Source: Cellulomonas sp. PhB150 (GTDB taxonomy: Bacteria > Actinomycetota > Actinomycetes > Actinomycetales > Cellulomonadaceae). From it: 64,000 nt of DNA. Made by a program: the position numbers and the translations under genes. Position 1 is the stretch's first letter; every line of letters starts with the position of its first letter. The stretch lies in NCBI RefSeq assembly GCF_003755175.1, contig NZ_RKHX01000002.1:248001-312000 (forward strand). The letters run 5' to 3'. Under the pieces are notes generated by a model. It did no database searches, was not told where the DNA came from, and saw nothing but the letters and a program-made list of their open reading frames with translations. Shown piece by piece: positions 16,876 through 25,549 of the stretch.

Positions 16876-17682
16876 TCAGGCGGCCGCCCGGCGCGCCGAC
16901 CGCACGCCCGCTGCGACCTTCACCAGCTGACGCGGACCGGCCTCCTCGCCCTTGGCGGGTGCGTGCGCGACCTCGACGAACCACACGGGCTCGAGCAGGT
17001 CCGCGCCGCCCTCGTACGGGCCCGCCCAGTAGGCGAGCGAGGCCGAGACGACCTCGACAGGCGTGGCGCGACGGCGGCCCTTCGCGGCCGCGAGCAGGTT
17101 CTCGACGACCTCGTCCTTCTCCAGCACCTCGACCTCGTCGAACGCCTCCACGGCGTCCCACGTCGTCACGGCGAGCAGCACCGGGGAGGCGTCGTCGAGG
17201 AACGTCGCCGCGACCCCGGCGCGCGGGCCCGAGAGCGGGACGCCGTCGAGGTGCACGCGCGTGCGCACGTCGGTCTTCGCGTCGAAGGAGCGCCGCTCCT
17301 TGCCGTCGAACGTGACGCCCTGCGTGACGCGCGCGTCGACGCGCACGTCGAGCTTCAGGCCACCGGCCGTCGTGGGGCCCAGGCGCAGCGTCTCGGTCAG
17401 CTCGGCGACGATCGCCGCCGCTTTCTCGGCCGGGATCAGGCGCCGCTGGTCGGTCTCGGGCGGCAGGTCGGCGATGCCGCGCCGGTTGTCGACGAGGTTC
17501 GTCAGCCCGCCCATCCGGTTGCCCGGCTGGCCGTGCACGACGGCGCCGTCCGGGCCGACCAGGGCGACCGCCTCGTCGGTGCGCAGCACCTCGCCGCGCA
17601 GGGAGATCGTCTCGGCGAGCGCGTGGATCCGCTCGTCGTCCAACGTCGTGGGGCGCACACGCGCCACCGTCATCGTGGTCAT
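16876..17682 (-). CDS. Unrecognised protein downstream of the DUF6345 gene
   Basis: A 268-residue soluble protein that I do not recognise. It lacks a signal peptide or membrane segment. The middle (about residues 100-190) looks like a beta-rich domain with charged strands, e.g. LDVRVDARVTQGV, PVLLAVTTWDAVEAF, and the C-terminus has a PVWFVEVAH strand. The layout is reminiscent of propeptide or inhibitor-like beta domains, but this is only an impression. It lies 30 nt after the DUF6345 gene on the same strand, so the two are probably one operon and may interact. Confidence 0.75.
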   Translation of the reverse strand: MTTMTVARVRPTTLDDERIHALAETISLRGEVLRTDEAVALVGPDGAVVHGQPGNRMGGLTNLVDNRRGIADLPPETDQRRLIPAEKAAAIVAELTETLRLGPTTAGGLKLDVRVDARVTQGVTFDGKERRSFDAKTDVRTRVHLDGVPLSGPRAGVAATFLDDASPVLLAVTTWDAVEAFDEVEVLEKDEVVENLLAAAKGRRRATPVEVVSASLAYWAGPYEGGADLLEPVWFVEVAHAPAKGEEAGPRQLVKVAAGVRSARRAAA

Positions 17683-17712
17683 GGTGGTGATCCGTTCTCG
17701 AGGTGGGTGGGG

Positions 17713-18495
17713 TCAGCAGGCGTGCGGGATCCAGGTCCAGGAGAACCAGGACTGGCCGCGGACGGGGTCGGGGCTGACGGCGCCGTGGCCGTGCAGGAAG
17801 TCGGCGCCGGTGTTCGTGCCCTGGCTGTTCGCGAACAGCACGGCGGACTCGACGTCGCTCGGCTGGCAGAACTGGGCCATCCAGAACCAGGCGTCGACGA
17901 CGCGCATGGGGGCCCGGATGAAGTCCGGCAGGCCGTAGGCGACGCTGATCCAGCGGCCGTCCATCGCGGCGGCGAAGATCTTGCCGGGGTTGGCCAGGTC
18001 GAGGCTCGTCGTCGTGAAGCTGAGGATCGCGTGCAGGCCCTCGAACGCGTCGGCCCAGCGGTCGAACACGTCGCGGTTGGCGCCCTGCTGGTTCGCGTCC
18101 ATCTGGAGCGTGTTGCAGACCTCGAGGGCCAGCCACTCGATGTTGTTGTGGCCCAGCCGCAGGTCGCCGTCGTTGCCGGCGGACGTGCTCGTGAAGTCGC
18201 CCCGGATCTGGGAGTCGTCGGGCGTGTCGCTGCGGAAGTAGAACCCGCTGGGGCTGCCGTGCCCCGTGAAGTAGACGATGTCGGCGCGCTCGACCCACTG
18301 GTCGGCGTGCCCGCCGCTGGCGTTGGCCTTGAAGTCGTCCTCCCAGGCGCCGGCGTCACCCCAGGTGAACAGGCCCGTCGCGCCGTCGTGCAGGCGCAGC
18401 TCGTCGTAGAAGCCGCCGGCGTCCTCGTGCTCGTGGTGCAGCGCGTTGAGGTTGTCGTACGCGTTGATCCATTCCACCCCGATGCTGTACGACAT
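17713..18495 (-). CDS. DUF6345 protein with caspase-like (clan CD) His/Cys pattern
   Basis: A 260-residue protein without signal peptide. It shows the DUF6345 pattern: GVEWINAY at the start, TWGDAGAWEDDF, then a hydrophobic strand ending in GHG (His79) in VYFTGHGSPSG, an RLGHNNIEWLA motif and a second hydrophobic strand ending in Cys127 (LALEVCNTL). A strand followed by His-Gly and a strand followed by Cys about 48 residues later is the pattern of clan CD peptidases such as caspases and gingipains. Activity is not shown for the family. A GAAGGGGG purine tract precedes ATG 18495. It is the first gene of a two-gene operon. Confidence 0.8.
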   Translation of the reverse strand: MSYSIGVEWINAYDNLNALHHEHEDAGGFYDELRLHDGATGLFTWGDAGAWEDDFKANASGGHADQWVERADIVYFTGHGSPSGFYFRSDTPDDSQIRGDFTSTSAGNDGDLRLGHNNIEWLALEVCNTLQMDANQQGANRDVFDRWADAFEGLHAILSFTTTSLDLANPGKIFAAAMDGRWISVAYGLPDFIRAPMRVVDAWFWMAQFCQPSDVESAVLFANSQGTNTGADFLHGHGAVSPDPVRGQSWFSWTWIPHAC

Positions 18496-18628
18496 CGTGG
18501 GCCCCCTTCGTCGTCGAAAGTGCGGACGACGTGAAGGAGCGGAGCCGACGGCGTGCAGATACTCACCTGCGCGCCGCGCGATGCACGCCAGGCTGTACAG
18601 GGGCTTTGTCGTCGCTCACGGCAACGGT

Positions 18629-18634
18629 TAGCGT
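18629..18634 (+). promoter_or_regulatory. Probable leaderless -10 for acyltransferase B
   Basis: TAGCGT ends 6 nt before GTG 18641. The layout matches that of copy A. Confidence 0.5.
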
Positions 18635-18640
18635 TCGCCC

Positions 18641-20743
18641 GTGACCACGACGCAGACGCGCCTCGCCACGCCTGGCGCCAAGCCACGGGGCAAGGCAGCC
18701 TTCCGCCCCGACATCCAGGGGATGCGCGCGATCGCGGTCGTGCTCGTGCTGCTGTTCCACGCCGGCTTCCCCGGGCTCTCGGGCGGGTTCGTCGGCGTCG
18801 ACGTGTTCTTCGTGATCTCGGGCTACCTCATCACGTCGATGATCGTCACCGAGGTGCTCGAGACGGGCCGGCTGCGCCTCGGGCGGTTCTACGCCCGGCG
18901 GGCCAGGCGCCTGCTGCCCGCCGCCTCCACCGTGCTGGTCGCCGTCGCGGTGATGACTGTCCTGTGGCTCCCGGTCACGCGGTGGCGGGAGATCGCCGGC
19001 GACATGGCGAGCACCGCGCTGTACGTCGTGAACTGGCGGCTCGCGGCCCGGTCCGTCGACTACCTCGCAGAGGGCGACGCGGCGAGCCCGGTCCAGCACT
19101 TCTGGTCGCTCGCGGTCGAGGAGCAGTTCTACATCCTGTGGCCGGTCCTCGTGCTCCTCGTCGTGTGGTGGGCTCGCCGCCGCGGCGTGCGCGTGACGCG
19201 GCGCGTGCTCGGCGTCGCGATCCTGGCGATCGCCGTCCCGTCGCTGGCGTGGTCCGTGCACGCGACGAGCGCCACCCCGCAGGCTGCGTACTTCGTCACG
19301 ACGACCCGCCTGTGGGAGCTCGCGGTCGGCGCTCTCCTGGCGGTCGGGGCGACCCGCGTCGCGCGGCTTCCGCAACGACTCCTCGCGGTGACGGGCTTCG
19401 TCGGCCTCGCACTCATCGCCTACGCGGCGGTCCGCTTCGACGGCTCGACCCCGTTCCCGGGCGTCGCAGCCCTCGTGCCGACCCTCGGTGCCGCGGCGGT
19501 CCTGGCTGCAGGCCTGCGCGACGGGCGCGGGCTTCGCGTGCTCGCGCTGCCGGGCATGGCGACCACGGGCGCGATGTCGTACTCGCTGTACCTGTGGCAC
19601 TGGCCCGCGATCGTGCTGGCGACGACGCTGTGGGCCGACGACAGCGGGCACCTGCGCATCCGGGTCGCGCTCGCCGCCATCCTCCTGTCCGTGGTGCCCG
19701 CCTGGCTGTCCTACCGCTTCGTCGAGCAGCCCCTGCACCTGTCCGAGGCCCTGCGGCGCAGCGTCAAGCGGTCCGCGGCCGTCGGCGTCGCGTGCACGCT
19801 CGTCGGCCTCGCGGCTGCCGGTGCCGTGCTGCTCGCGCTCCTCGCACCCGCCTCGGGCGCCAACGTCCCGCACCCGGGCGCCGCCGTCATCGGGACGAGC
19901 GCGTGGACCGGGGTCGCGGACGCGACGACCGACGTCTCGCGCATCGCCCCCGCCCTCGCGGACGCGAAGCGCGACGTCGCCGACTCGTACTCCGACGGGT
20001 GCCACCAGACCGAGACGGAGACGGCCGTCAAGCCCTGCCGGTACGGCCCCGACGACGCCACGGTGGTCGTCGCGCTGGTCGGCGACTCGCACGCGGAGCA
20101 GTGGGAGCCCACGCTCCGCGAGGTCGCCGAGCAGCAGGGTTGGCGGCTCGACACCTACATCAAGAGCAGCTGCGCCGTCGCCGACGTCGACCAGTGGCTC
20201 CGGACGATCCCCGGCCCCTACGACACGTGCACCACGTGGGCGGACTCGGTGACCAAGCTCCTGGTCGCGGACCCGCCGACCGTCGTCGTCTCGTCGAACG
20301 ACGGCATCGACGGCGTGGTGGTCGACGGCGTGAAGCAGCCGCGAGAGAGTCTCGAGAGCGACTTCGCGGCGGGCCTCGCCCGGACGTGGGAGGAGCTGGA
20401 GGCGGCCGGCTCGACCGTCGTCGCGCTGGCCGACACCCCGCGGTCGTCCACGGACATCCCCGAGTGCGTCGCCAAGCACGAGAAGTCGTGGGCGACCGAG
20501 TGCGAGACCCCGCGCGAGAAGGGCGCCGCGCGCTCGGCCGTCGGCGCCCAGGAGCGCGCCGCGAAGCAGGCGGACGTTCCCCTGATCGACCTCACGGACG
20601 CCATCTGCCCGGCCCCGGCGTGCCCGGCGATCATCGGCAACGTGCTCGTCTGGCGCGACTCGCACCACATGACGGCGACCTACGCCCGGACGCTCGCCCC
20701 CCGCCTCACCGACGCGCTCGTGCCGATCGTCGCCGCGAGCTGA
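18641..20743 (+). CDS. Acyltransferase-3/SGNH membrane protein, copy B
   Basis: A 700-residue paralogue of the protein at 14783. It begins with the same seven residues (MTTTQTR), has the same membrane topology and motifs ([37 protein letters not shown]) and ends in an SGNH domain with GDSHAEQW and WRDSHHMTATY. The two coding sequences share their first 20 nt. Likely role: acetylation of a surface polymer, perhaps with a different acceptor from copy A. An LCP ligase-type protein is encoded convergently just downstream. Confidence 0.9.
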   Translation: MTTTQTRLATPGAKPRGKAAFRPDIQGMRAIAVVLVLLFHAGFPGLSGGFVGVDVFFVISGYLITSMIVTEVLETGRLRLGRFYARRARRLLPAASTVLVAVAVMTVLWLPVTRWREIAGDMASTALYVVNWRLAARSVDYLAEGDAASPVQHFWSLAVEEQFYILWPVLVLLVVWWARRRGVRVTRRVLGVAILAIAVPSLAWSVHATSATPQAAYFVTTTRLWELAVGALLAVGATRVARLPQRLLAVTGFVGLALIAYAAVRFDGSTPFPGVAALVPTLGAAAVLAAGLRDGRGLRVLALPGMATTGAMSYSLYLWHWPAIVLATTLWADDSGHLRIRVALAAILLSVVPAWLSYRFVEQPLHLSEALRRSVKRSAAVGVACTLVGLAAAGAVLLALLAPASGANVPHPGAAVIGTSAWTGVADATTDVSRIAPALADAKRDVADSYSDGCHQTETETAVKPCRYGPDDATVVVALVGDSHAEQWEPTLREVAEQQGWRLDTYIKSSCAVADVDQWLRTIPGPYDTCTTWADSVTKLLVADPPTVVVSSNDGIDGVVVDGVKQPRESLESDFAAGLARTWEELEAAGSTVVALADTPRSSTDIPECVAKHEKSWATECETPREKGAARSAVGAQERAAKQADVPLIDLTDAICPAPACPAIIGNVLVWRDSHHMTATYARTLAPRLTDALVPIVAAS

Positions 20744-20764
20744 CCGCCGCCTGTCCCGACGAGG

Positions 20765-21916
20765 TCAGCCGCAGACGCCGGCCGACTTCGTCGCCTTCGG
20801 GGTGTGCGTGGACCCGGTCGGCTTCGGCGCCGGATCGGTGAGCGGCCTGTCCTCCTTGAGCCGCTTCCAGATGTCGTCGGCGGCCGACGTCCACACCACG
20901 CGACCCGACTGCGTGGTGGACGGTGCGTTCGGCACGGTGATCGCGTCGATCTCGTCGCCGTCGATGCCACGCAGCCCGTTGGCCAGCCCCGCCATCGTGC
21001 GCAGGTCGCCGAGGCCCGGGCTCACGCTGATGGCCTTGGTCGCCTGGTCGAGGACCTTGAGCAGCTTGGTCGGCTTGCCCAGCAGCTTCTCGTGGTGGAC
21101 CTTGTCCGTCAGCGCGACGAGGAACTCGTGCTGCCGGTCGAGGCGGCCCAGGTCGCTGCCGATCCACAGCCCGCCGCCCGTGCCGGTCCGTGCGCGCAGG
21201 AACGCGATCGACGTCTTGCCGTCGAGCACCTGCTTGCCGGCCTCGACGTGCAGCTTGGCCTTGGGGGAGTCCATCGCCTCGGGGAAGCAGAACGGCACGC
21301 CGCCGAGGGTGTCGATGACGTCGCGCACGCCGTCCATCTTGATGACGACGTGCTCGTCGGTGCGCACGCCGGTGTCCTGCTCGAACGTCTTGCGGGTGCA
21401 CGCGGCCGCGGTGGTGAGGTTCTTGTCGCTGCCTGACCCGATCTCGAAGGAGGCGTTGAACATCTCACCGGTGCGGGGCGCAGTCTTCGTCCCGTCGGCC
21501 AGCAGGCAGGACGGGATGTCGACGAGCGAGTCGCGCGGGACCGAGACGATGTCGACCCGAGAGCGGTCCGCGGGGAGGTGGACGAGGAACGTCGAGTCGG
21601 ATCGCTGCCCGTCGACGTAGCCGTACGTCTTGTCGTCGAGGTCGCGGGCGTCGATCCCCATCACCAGGATGTTCAGCGGCTTGCCGGCGAAGCCGTCGAC
21701 GAGCGGGTCCGCGGTGACCGTCGGGGTCGGGCGTGAGGTACCGAGGTACTTGTCGACGTCGTCGGCCGTGTCGATGTTCGCGTTGAGGTGCGCGTAGGTC
21801 GCCAGCGACGCGCTGATGACGAACAGCGGCACCGCGATCACCGCGGCGGCGACGGTGCGCACCACGGGGTGGGAACGGGCGGGGCGGCGCGAGTGCCGGG
21901 CGGGGAGACGTCTCAC
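20765..21916 (-). CDS. LytR-CpsA-Psr (LCP) family phosphotransferase
   Basis: A 383-residue protein with an N-terminal cytoplasmic basic tail, one transmembrane segment (about residues 20-43) and an extracellular LCP domain. Motifs are NILVMGIDARD, RSDSTFLVHL, VSVPRDSLVDIP, KMDGVRDVIDTLGGV and FLRARTGTGG, with the Asp and Arg residues that bind polyprenyl-pyrophosphate. LCP proteins attach wall polymers to peptidoglycan. I prefer GTG 21916 to an upstream TTG because TAGGTT lies 7 nt before it. Placement next to acyltransferases suggests wall-glycopolymer assembly. Confidence 0.9.
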   Translation of the reverse strand: MRRLPARHSRRPARSHPVVRTVAAAVIAVPLFVISASLATYAHLNANIDTADDVDKYLGTSRPTPTVTADPLVDGFAGKPLNILVMGIDARDLDDKTYGYVDGQRSDSTFLVHLPADRSRVDIVSVPRDSLVDIPSCLLADGTKTAPRTGEMFNASFEIGSGSDKNLTTAAACTRKTFEQDTGVRTDEHVVIKMDGVRDVIDTLGGVPFCFPEAMDSPKAKLHVEAGKQVLDGKTSIAFLRARTGTGGGLWIGSDLGRLDRQHEFLVALTDKVHHEKLLGKPTKLLKVLDQATKAISVSPGLGDLRTMAGLANGLRGIDGDEIDAITVPNAPSTTQSGRVVWTSAADDIWKRLKEDRPLTDPAPKPTGSTHTPKATKSAGVCG

Positions 21917-21923
21917 GTCTCGC

Positions 21924-21929
21924 AACCTA
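21924..21929 (-). promoter_or_regulatory. Probable leaderless -10 for the LCP gene
   Basis: TAGGTT on the minus strand ends 7 nt before GTG 21916. Confidence 0.5.
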
Positions 21930-22039
21930 GGACGCCGCTGTGCCGCGTGCGTTGCGTTCCGGCGGCGGTCGCGGAGAGACCATGTGTGCGCGACGTGAAG
22001 ATCCGCGCTGGTCAGCGGCCTGGTCGGCAGGCTCCGACC

Positions 22040-22252
22040 ATGAAGCTCCGTGCGGTGGCCGTCGCCTGCGTGCTCGTCGTCCTCACGCTCGCCTACGTCC
22101 GCGTGGGGTGGTGGCGGCTGGAGGACGCCTGCCAGGCGGACCCGCCGGGCGGGCCGGCGTTCGCGTCAGCCGCGACGAGCTGGTCGTGGCGCCCGCCGGG
22201 CTTCACGTGCGAGCACGACGACGAGCCGCCGCGCACGCGACTGTGGTGGTGA
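22040..22252 (+). CDS. Small hypothetical membrane-anchored protein
   Basis: A 70-residue protein, MKLRAVAVACVLVVLTLAYV, with one hydrophobic helix or signal anchor, then a Trp- and Pro-rich tail with a Cys pair (DAC, FTC) that could form an extracellular disulfide. The WSWRPPGFTC motif resembles small actinobacterial exported proteins of unknown role. It ends 3 nt before a convergent gene. There is no strong ribosome binding site. Confidence 0.6.
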   Translation: MKLRAVAVACVLVVLTLAYVRVGWWRLEDACQADPPGGPAFASAATSWSWRPPGFTCEHDDEPPRTRLWW

Positions 22253-22255
22253 GCG

Positions 22256-22477
22256 TCAGCTCTCGCGGTCCTCGAGGGCCGGAAGGATCGTCGTCGGGAT
22301 GCCGAACGACAGGGCGATCGCCAGGATCCCGGCCGAGAAGACGTACGGGCCCGCGTCGCCGACGTTGAACGCCACCGTGAACAGCACGATGCCGCCGATG
22401 AACAGCAGGAAGGCGAAGAAGGCGCCCACGGCGTTGGCGGGGGAGCCGTTGCGCTCGACGGGGCTGTTGCTGCTCAC
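22256..22477 (-). CDS. Small two-helix membrane protein
   Basis: A 73-residue protein with a polar N-terminus (SSNSPVERNG) and two transmembrane helices (about residues 15-37 and 43-63). I chose GTG 22477 because GGAGG lies 7 nt upstream. Function unknown. It is 86 nt downstream of a YCII-domain gene on the same strand. Confidence 0.7.
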   Translation of the reverse strand: MSSNSPVERNGSPANAVGAFFAFLLFIGGIVLFTVAFNVGDAGPYVFSAGILAIALSFGIPTTILPALEDRES

Positions 22478-22563
22478 GGGGGTCCTCCATGGGTGGATCG
22501 GGTGTCTGCCCCCGATCCTGCCTCCTGCGACGGGCGCGGCGCCAGCGCGCCCGTCGGCGTGGC

Positions 22564-22896
22564 TCACTCGAACGGGTCGAAGGCGCGGACCTCGACCTGG
22601 CCGAAGCGCGCCATCGGGTGCTTGGCGGCGATCGCGACGGCCCCCTCGAGCGAGTCGGCCACGAGGATGTCGAACCCGGCGATGAGCTCGCCGAGCTCGG
22701 CGAACGGGCCGTCGGTGACCGAGACCGCGCCGTCGCGCACGCGGACGGTCTTGGCCTTCGCGGCGCCGGCCAGGCGCTCGCCGAGCAGGCGGGAGCCGGT
22801 GGAGTCCGCCTCGGCGACCCACTCGCCGATGTTGTCGAGCGCGGCGTCGTAGGGCTCGGCGGTCGGGTCGGTGCACACGAGCATGAGGAACTGCAT
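22564..22896 (-). CDS. YCII-related (DGPF) domain protein
   Basis: A 110-residue protein starting MQFLMLVC, with the DGPFAE motif and a KHPMARFG...EVRAF C-terminus, which define the YCII/DGPF family. In actinobacteria such genes often sit beside ECF sigma factors, but none is present here. Some relatives have been tested as dehalogenase-like or stress proteins; function here is unknown. The AGGAGAGCTCCC region upstream of ATG 22896 supplies the ribosome binding site. Confidence 0.85.
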   Translation of the reverse strand: MQFLMLVCTDPTAEPYDAALDNIGEWVAEADSTGSRLLGERLAGAAKAKTVRVRDGAVSVTDGPFAELGELIAGFDILVADSLEGAVAIAAKHPMARFGQVEVRAFDPFE

Positions 22897-22958
22897 GGGA
22901 GCTCTCCTTCGTCGGGGTCGGTTCGAGGTGGTGACGGACGAGGGCGACCGGATTCGAC

Positions 22959-23861
22959 TCAGGTCAGCGGACGAGCCCGCGGGCTGCGCGGGCCGTAGCG
23001 CGGAGCGTGCGCCGCCTGGGTGATCTCGATGAGCCGGATGACGCGCTGGCGGTGCGGGCGCCACGGCTCGAGCAGCTCGAGCATGCCGGCGTCGTCCGTC
23101 CGGTCGCCGGTCAGCGCCCAGCCGACGAGGTGCGCGAGGTGGTAGTCGCCGACGGAGACCGCGTCCGCGTCGCCGAGCGCGCGCGACGTCGTCTCGGCGA
23201 CGGTCCACGGCCCGATCCCGCGCACGGTCAGCAGCCGGCGCCGGGTCTCGACGAGCGGCACGTCCTCACCCAGCCGGTGCGCGACGAGCGCCGCGCGCCG
23301 GATCGTGTCCGCGCGCTGCCCCTCGACCCCGGCCGCGCGCCACTCCCACACGGGGATCTCCGCCCACACCGCAGGGGGCGGTGGCACGCGCATCCCCTCG
23401 GGGGCGGGGCCAGGTGCCGGCAGGCCGTGCCGCCCGACGAGACGCCGCCACGACGCCTTCGCGTCGATGCCCACGACCCGCTGCTCGAGGACCGCGGGCA
23501 CGAGCTGCTCCCACAGGTTGCCCGTCCGGGTCAGGCGCAGCCCGGGCAGGCGGTGGTGCGCGTCGCGGACCAGAGGGTGCAGCGCGGGATCGAACCCGGT
23601 GTCGTCGTCGCGCGCACCCAGCAGGTCGGGGACGCCGGCGAGCACATGGTCGGCGCCGGGGCCCCACGCCTCGACGTGCACGCCGTCGCGGCGGACCGCG
23701 ATCCGGGCGGTGGCCGGTCCGTCGGGGGTGAGCGTCGCGCGCCAGAGGGCCCCGTCCGGCGTGGTGCGCCACACGGGGTCCGCCCCGCCGCGACGCAGGG
23801 GACCGAGCGTGCGACGGACGTCGAGACGGTAGTCGGGGCGGTAGACGGTGGCGGGCGTCAG
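22959..23861 (-). CDS. DNA-3-methyladenine glycosylase II-like (HhH-GPD)
   Basis: About 300 residues of an AlkA-like base-excision glycosylase: an N-terminal domain with YRLDVRRTLGPLRRG, LWEQLVPAVLEQRV, and the HhH motif LLTVRGIGPWTVAETT followed by a catalytic Asp in VSVGDYHL. It removes alkylated bases from DNA. The start is unclear. No ATG, GTG or TTG occurs in frame between the overlapping upstream gene and the conserved N-terminus; the best fit is CTG 23861, which overlaps the previous stop (CTGA). A GTG at 23987 would force a 130-nt overlap. Confidence 0.85.
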   Translation of the reverse strand: MTPATVYRPDYRLDVRRTLGPLRRGGADPVWRTTPDGALWRATLTPDGPATARIAVRRDGVHVEAWGPGADHVLAGVPDLLGARDDDTGFDPALHPLVRDAHHRLPGLRLTRTGNLWEQLVPAVLEQRVVGIDAKASWRRLVGRHGLPAPGPAPEGMRVPPPPAVWAEIPVWEWRAAGVEGQRADTIRRAALVAHRLGEDVPLVETRRRLLTVRGIGPWTVAETTSRALGDADAVSVGDYHLAHLVGWALTGDRTDDAGMLELLEPWRPHRQRVIRLIEITQAAHAPRYGPRSPRARPLT

Positions 23862-24229
23862 TGCCCCCGGAGGCGCTCGATGAGTCGCCGGTCGCGCTTC
23901 GTCGGGCGTCCTGCGCCGCGGTCCCGCTCGCCCATCAAGACCTTCTGCTCCTTCGGCACGACGGCGGGCGAGCGGTCGAGGTAGCACGTGACGGCCACGG
24001 GGGCGCCCACGCGCTTGACGACCGTGCGCTGCACGATGACGATCCGCTCGCGCTCGCCGCCGCGCACCACGATCTCGTCACCCGGCACGACCATCGTCGC
24101 GGGCTTGGCGCGGTCGCCGTTGACCCGGACGTGGCCCGCCTTGCAGGCGGCTCCGGCGGCGGACCGGGTGGGGAACAGCCGGACCGCCCACGTCCAGGCG
24201 TCGACCCGGGCACGCGTCACCTCGGGCAT
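23858..24229 (-). CDS. S4-domain RNA-binding protein (Hsp15-like)
   Basis: A 123-residue protein. The S4 domain spans about residues 4-60 (RVDAWTWAVRLFPTRSAA, KAGHVRVNGDRAKPA), with a basic C-terminal tail (RPTKRDRRLIERL). In E. coli, Hsp15 binds free 50S subunits carrying stalled nascent chains. I chose ATG 24229; a GTG at 24268 would add 13 residues. The 3' end overlaps the putative start of the glycosylase. Confidence 0.85.
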   Translation of the reverse strand: MPEVTRARVDAWTWAVRLFPTRSAAGAACKAGHVRVNGDRAKPATMVVPGDEIVVRGGERERIVIVQRTVVKRVGAPVAVTCYLDRSPAVVPKEQKVLMGERDRGAGRPTKRDRRLIERLRGH

Positions 24230-24290
24230 CGCACCACCGTCGTCGTCCGCACCGACCCAGCGTCGCACGGTTCGCTCGCCTGGAGCGACG

Positions 24291-24296
24291 TAGGTT
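24291..24296 (+). promoter_or_regulatory. Probable leaderless -10 for the amidohydrolase
   Basis: TAGGTT ends 7 nt before ATG 24304. Confidence 0.5.
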
Positions 24297-24303
24297 GGAA
24301 CGC

Positions 24304-25518
24304 ATGACTCCTTCTGTCGTCGCCGTCACCGGCGGCCGTGTCGTCCCCGTCAGCTCCGAGCCCATCGAGGGAGGCACGGTGCTCGTCGTCGACGGGCGCA
24401 TCACCGCCGTCGGCGCCGACGTGCCCGTTCCCGAGGGTGCACGCGTGATCGACGCGACCGGCCGCTGGGTCCTGCCCGGCTTCGTCGAGGCGCACGGGCA
24501 CGTGGGCCTGCACGAGGAGAGCGAGGGCGCGGCGGGCAACGACACGAACGAGATGGTGCGGCCGAACACCGCGGCCGTGCGGGCCATCGACGGCGTGAAC
24601 ATCGACGACGAGGGCTTCCGCGACGCGCTCGTCGGCGGCGTGACGTCGGTCGTCGTCAAGCCCGGCTCGGGCAACCCGATCGGCGGCCAGTCGGTCGCGA
24701 TGAAGACGTGGGGCGGACGGATCCTCGACGAGCAGGTGATCCGGGAGTCGGTGAGCGTGAAGTCGGCGCTCGGCGAGAACCCCAAGCGGGTGTACGGCGA
24801 GCGCAAGCAGCTGCCCTCCACCCGGCTCGGCACCGCGCTGGTGATCCGGGAGGCGTTCACGGCCGCGCAGCACTACCGCGCGGCCCGCGACGCGGCGGCG
24901 GCCGAGGGCAAGCCGTTCGCGGTGGACCTCACCCACGAGGTTCTCGTCCGGGTGCTCGACGGCGAGCTCTACTGGGACCAGCACACGCACCGGCACGACG
25001 ACATCGCCACCGCGCTGCGCCTGGCCGACGAGTTCGGCTACAAGCTGGTGATCAACCACGGCACCGAGGCGCACAAGCTCGCCGACGTGCTCGCCGAGCG
25101 GGACGTGCCGGTGATCTTCGGGCCGATGTTCACGAGCCGGTCCAAGGTCGAGCTGCGCGACCGGTCGATCTCCCACCTCGCGACGATCGCCGCGGCGGGC
25201 GTCCGGGTCGCGATCACGACCGACCACCCCGTGGTGCCGATCAACTTCCTGGTCCACCAGGCGACGCTCGCCGTGAAGGAGGGCCTGCCGCCGCAGACCG
25301 CGCTCGAGGCGCTCACGACGAACCCCGCCGCGTTCCTCGGTCTCGACGACCGCGTCGGGGCTCTCGAGGTGGGCCGTGACGGGGACGTCGTGGTCTGGTC
25401 GGGCGACCCGCTCGACGTGCACTCCCGCGCGGAGCACGTGCTCATCGAGGGCCGGACCGTCTACACGTGGGACGACGAGGCCCGGGTGGGGACCGTCGTG
25501 GAGCGCGCGGGCCGGTAG
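24304..25518 (+). CDS. Amidohydrolase (imidazolonepropionase-like)
   Basis: A 404-residue metal-dependent hydrolase. It has a beta-sandwich edge (VTGGRVVPVSS), the metal motif EAHGHVG, a conserved Lys in VVVKPGSG, a NHGTEAH histidine, the TTDHPVVP Asp and a C-terminal GDVVVWSGDPLD strand. These match the uncharacterised amidohydrolase group often labelled imidazolonepropionase-like. The first metal motif is H-G-H rather than H-x-H with a typical following aromatic. Substrate unknown. It stands alone, divergent from the S4 gene. Confidence 0.88.
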   Translation: MTPSVVAVTGGRVVPVSSEPIEGGTVLVVDGRITAVGADVPVPEGARVIDATGRWVLPGFVEAHGHVGLHEESEGAAGNDTNEMVRPNTAAVRAIDGVNIDDEGFRDALVGGVTSVVVKPGSGNPIGGQSVAMKTWGGRILDEQVIRESVSVKSALGENPKRVYGERKQLPSTRLGTALVIREAFTAAQHYRAARDAAAAEGKPFAVDLTHEVLVRVLDGELYWDQHTHRHDDIATALRLADEFGYKLVINHGTEAHKLADVLAERDVPVIFGPMFTSRSKVELRDRSISHLATIAAAGVRVAITTDHPVVPINFLVHQATLAVKEGLPPQTALEALTTNPAAFLGLDDRVGALEVGRDGDVVVWSGDPLDVHSRAEHVLIEGRTVYTWDDEARVGTVVERAGR

Positions 25519-25549
25519 CGGCCGGCCCACGCGCCGTCACGCACGGCTG

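Noticed and set aside
14687..18298. A 1203-residue open frame on the minus strand
   Set aside because: It overlaps acyltransferase A antisense and the 16876 gene out of frame; the composition is that of a shadow frame.
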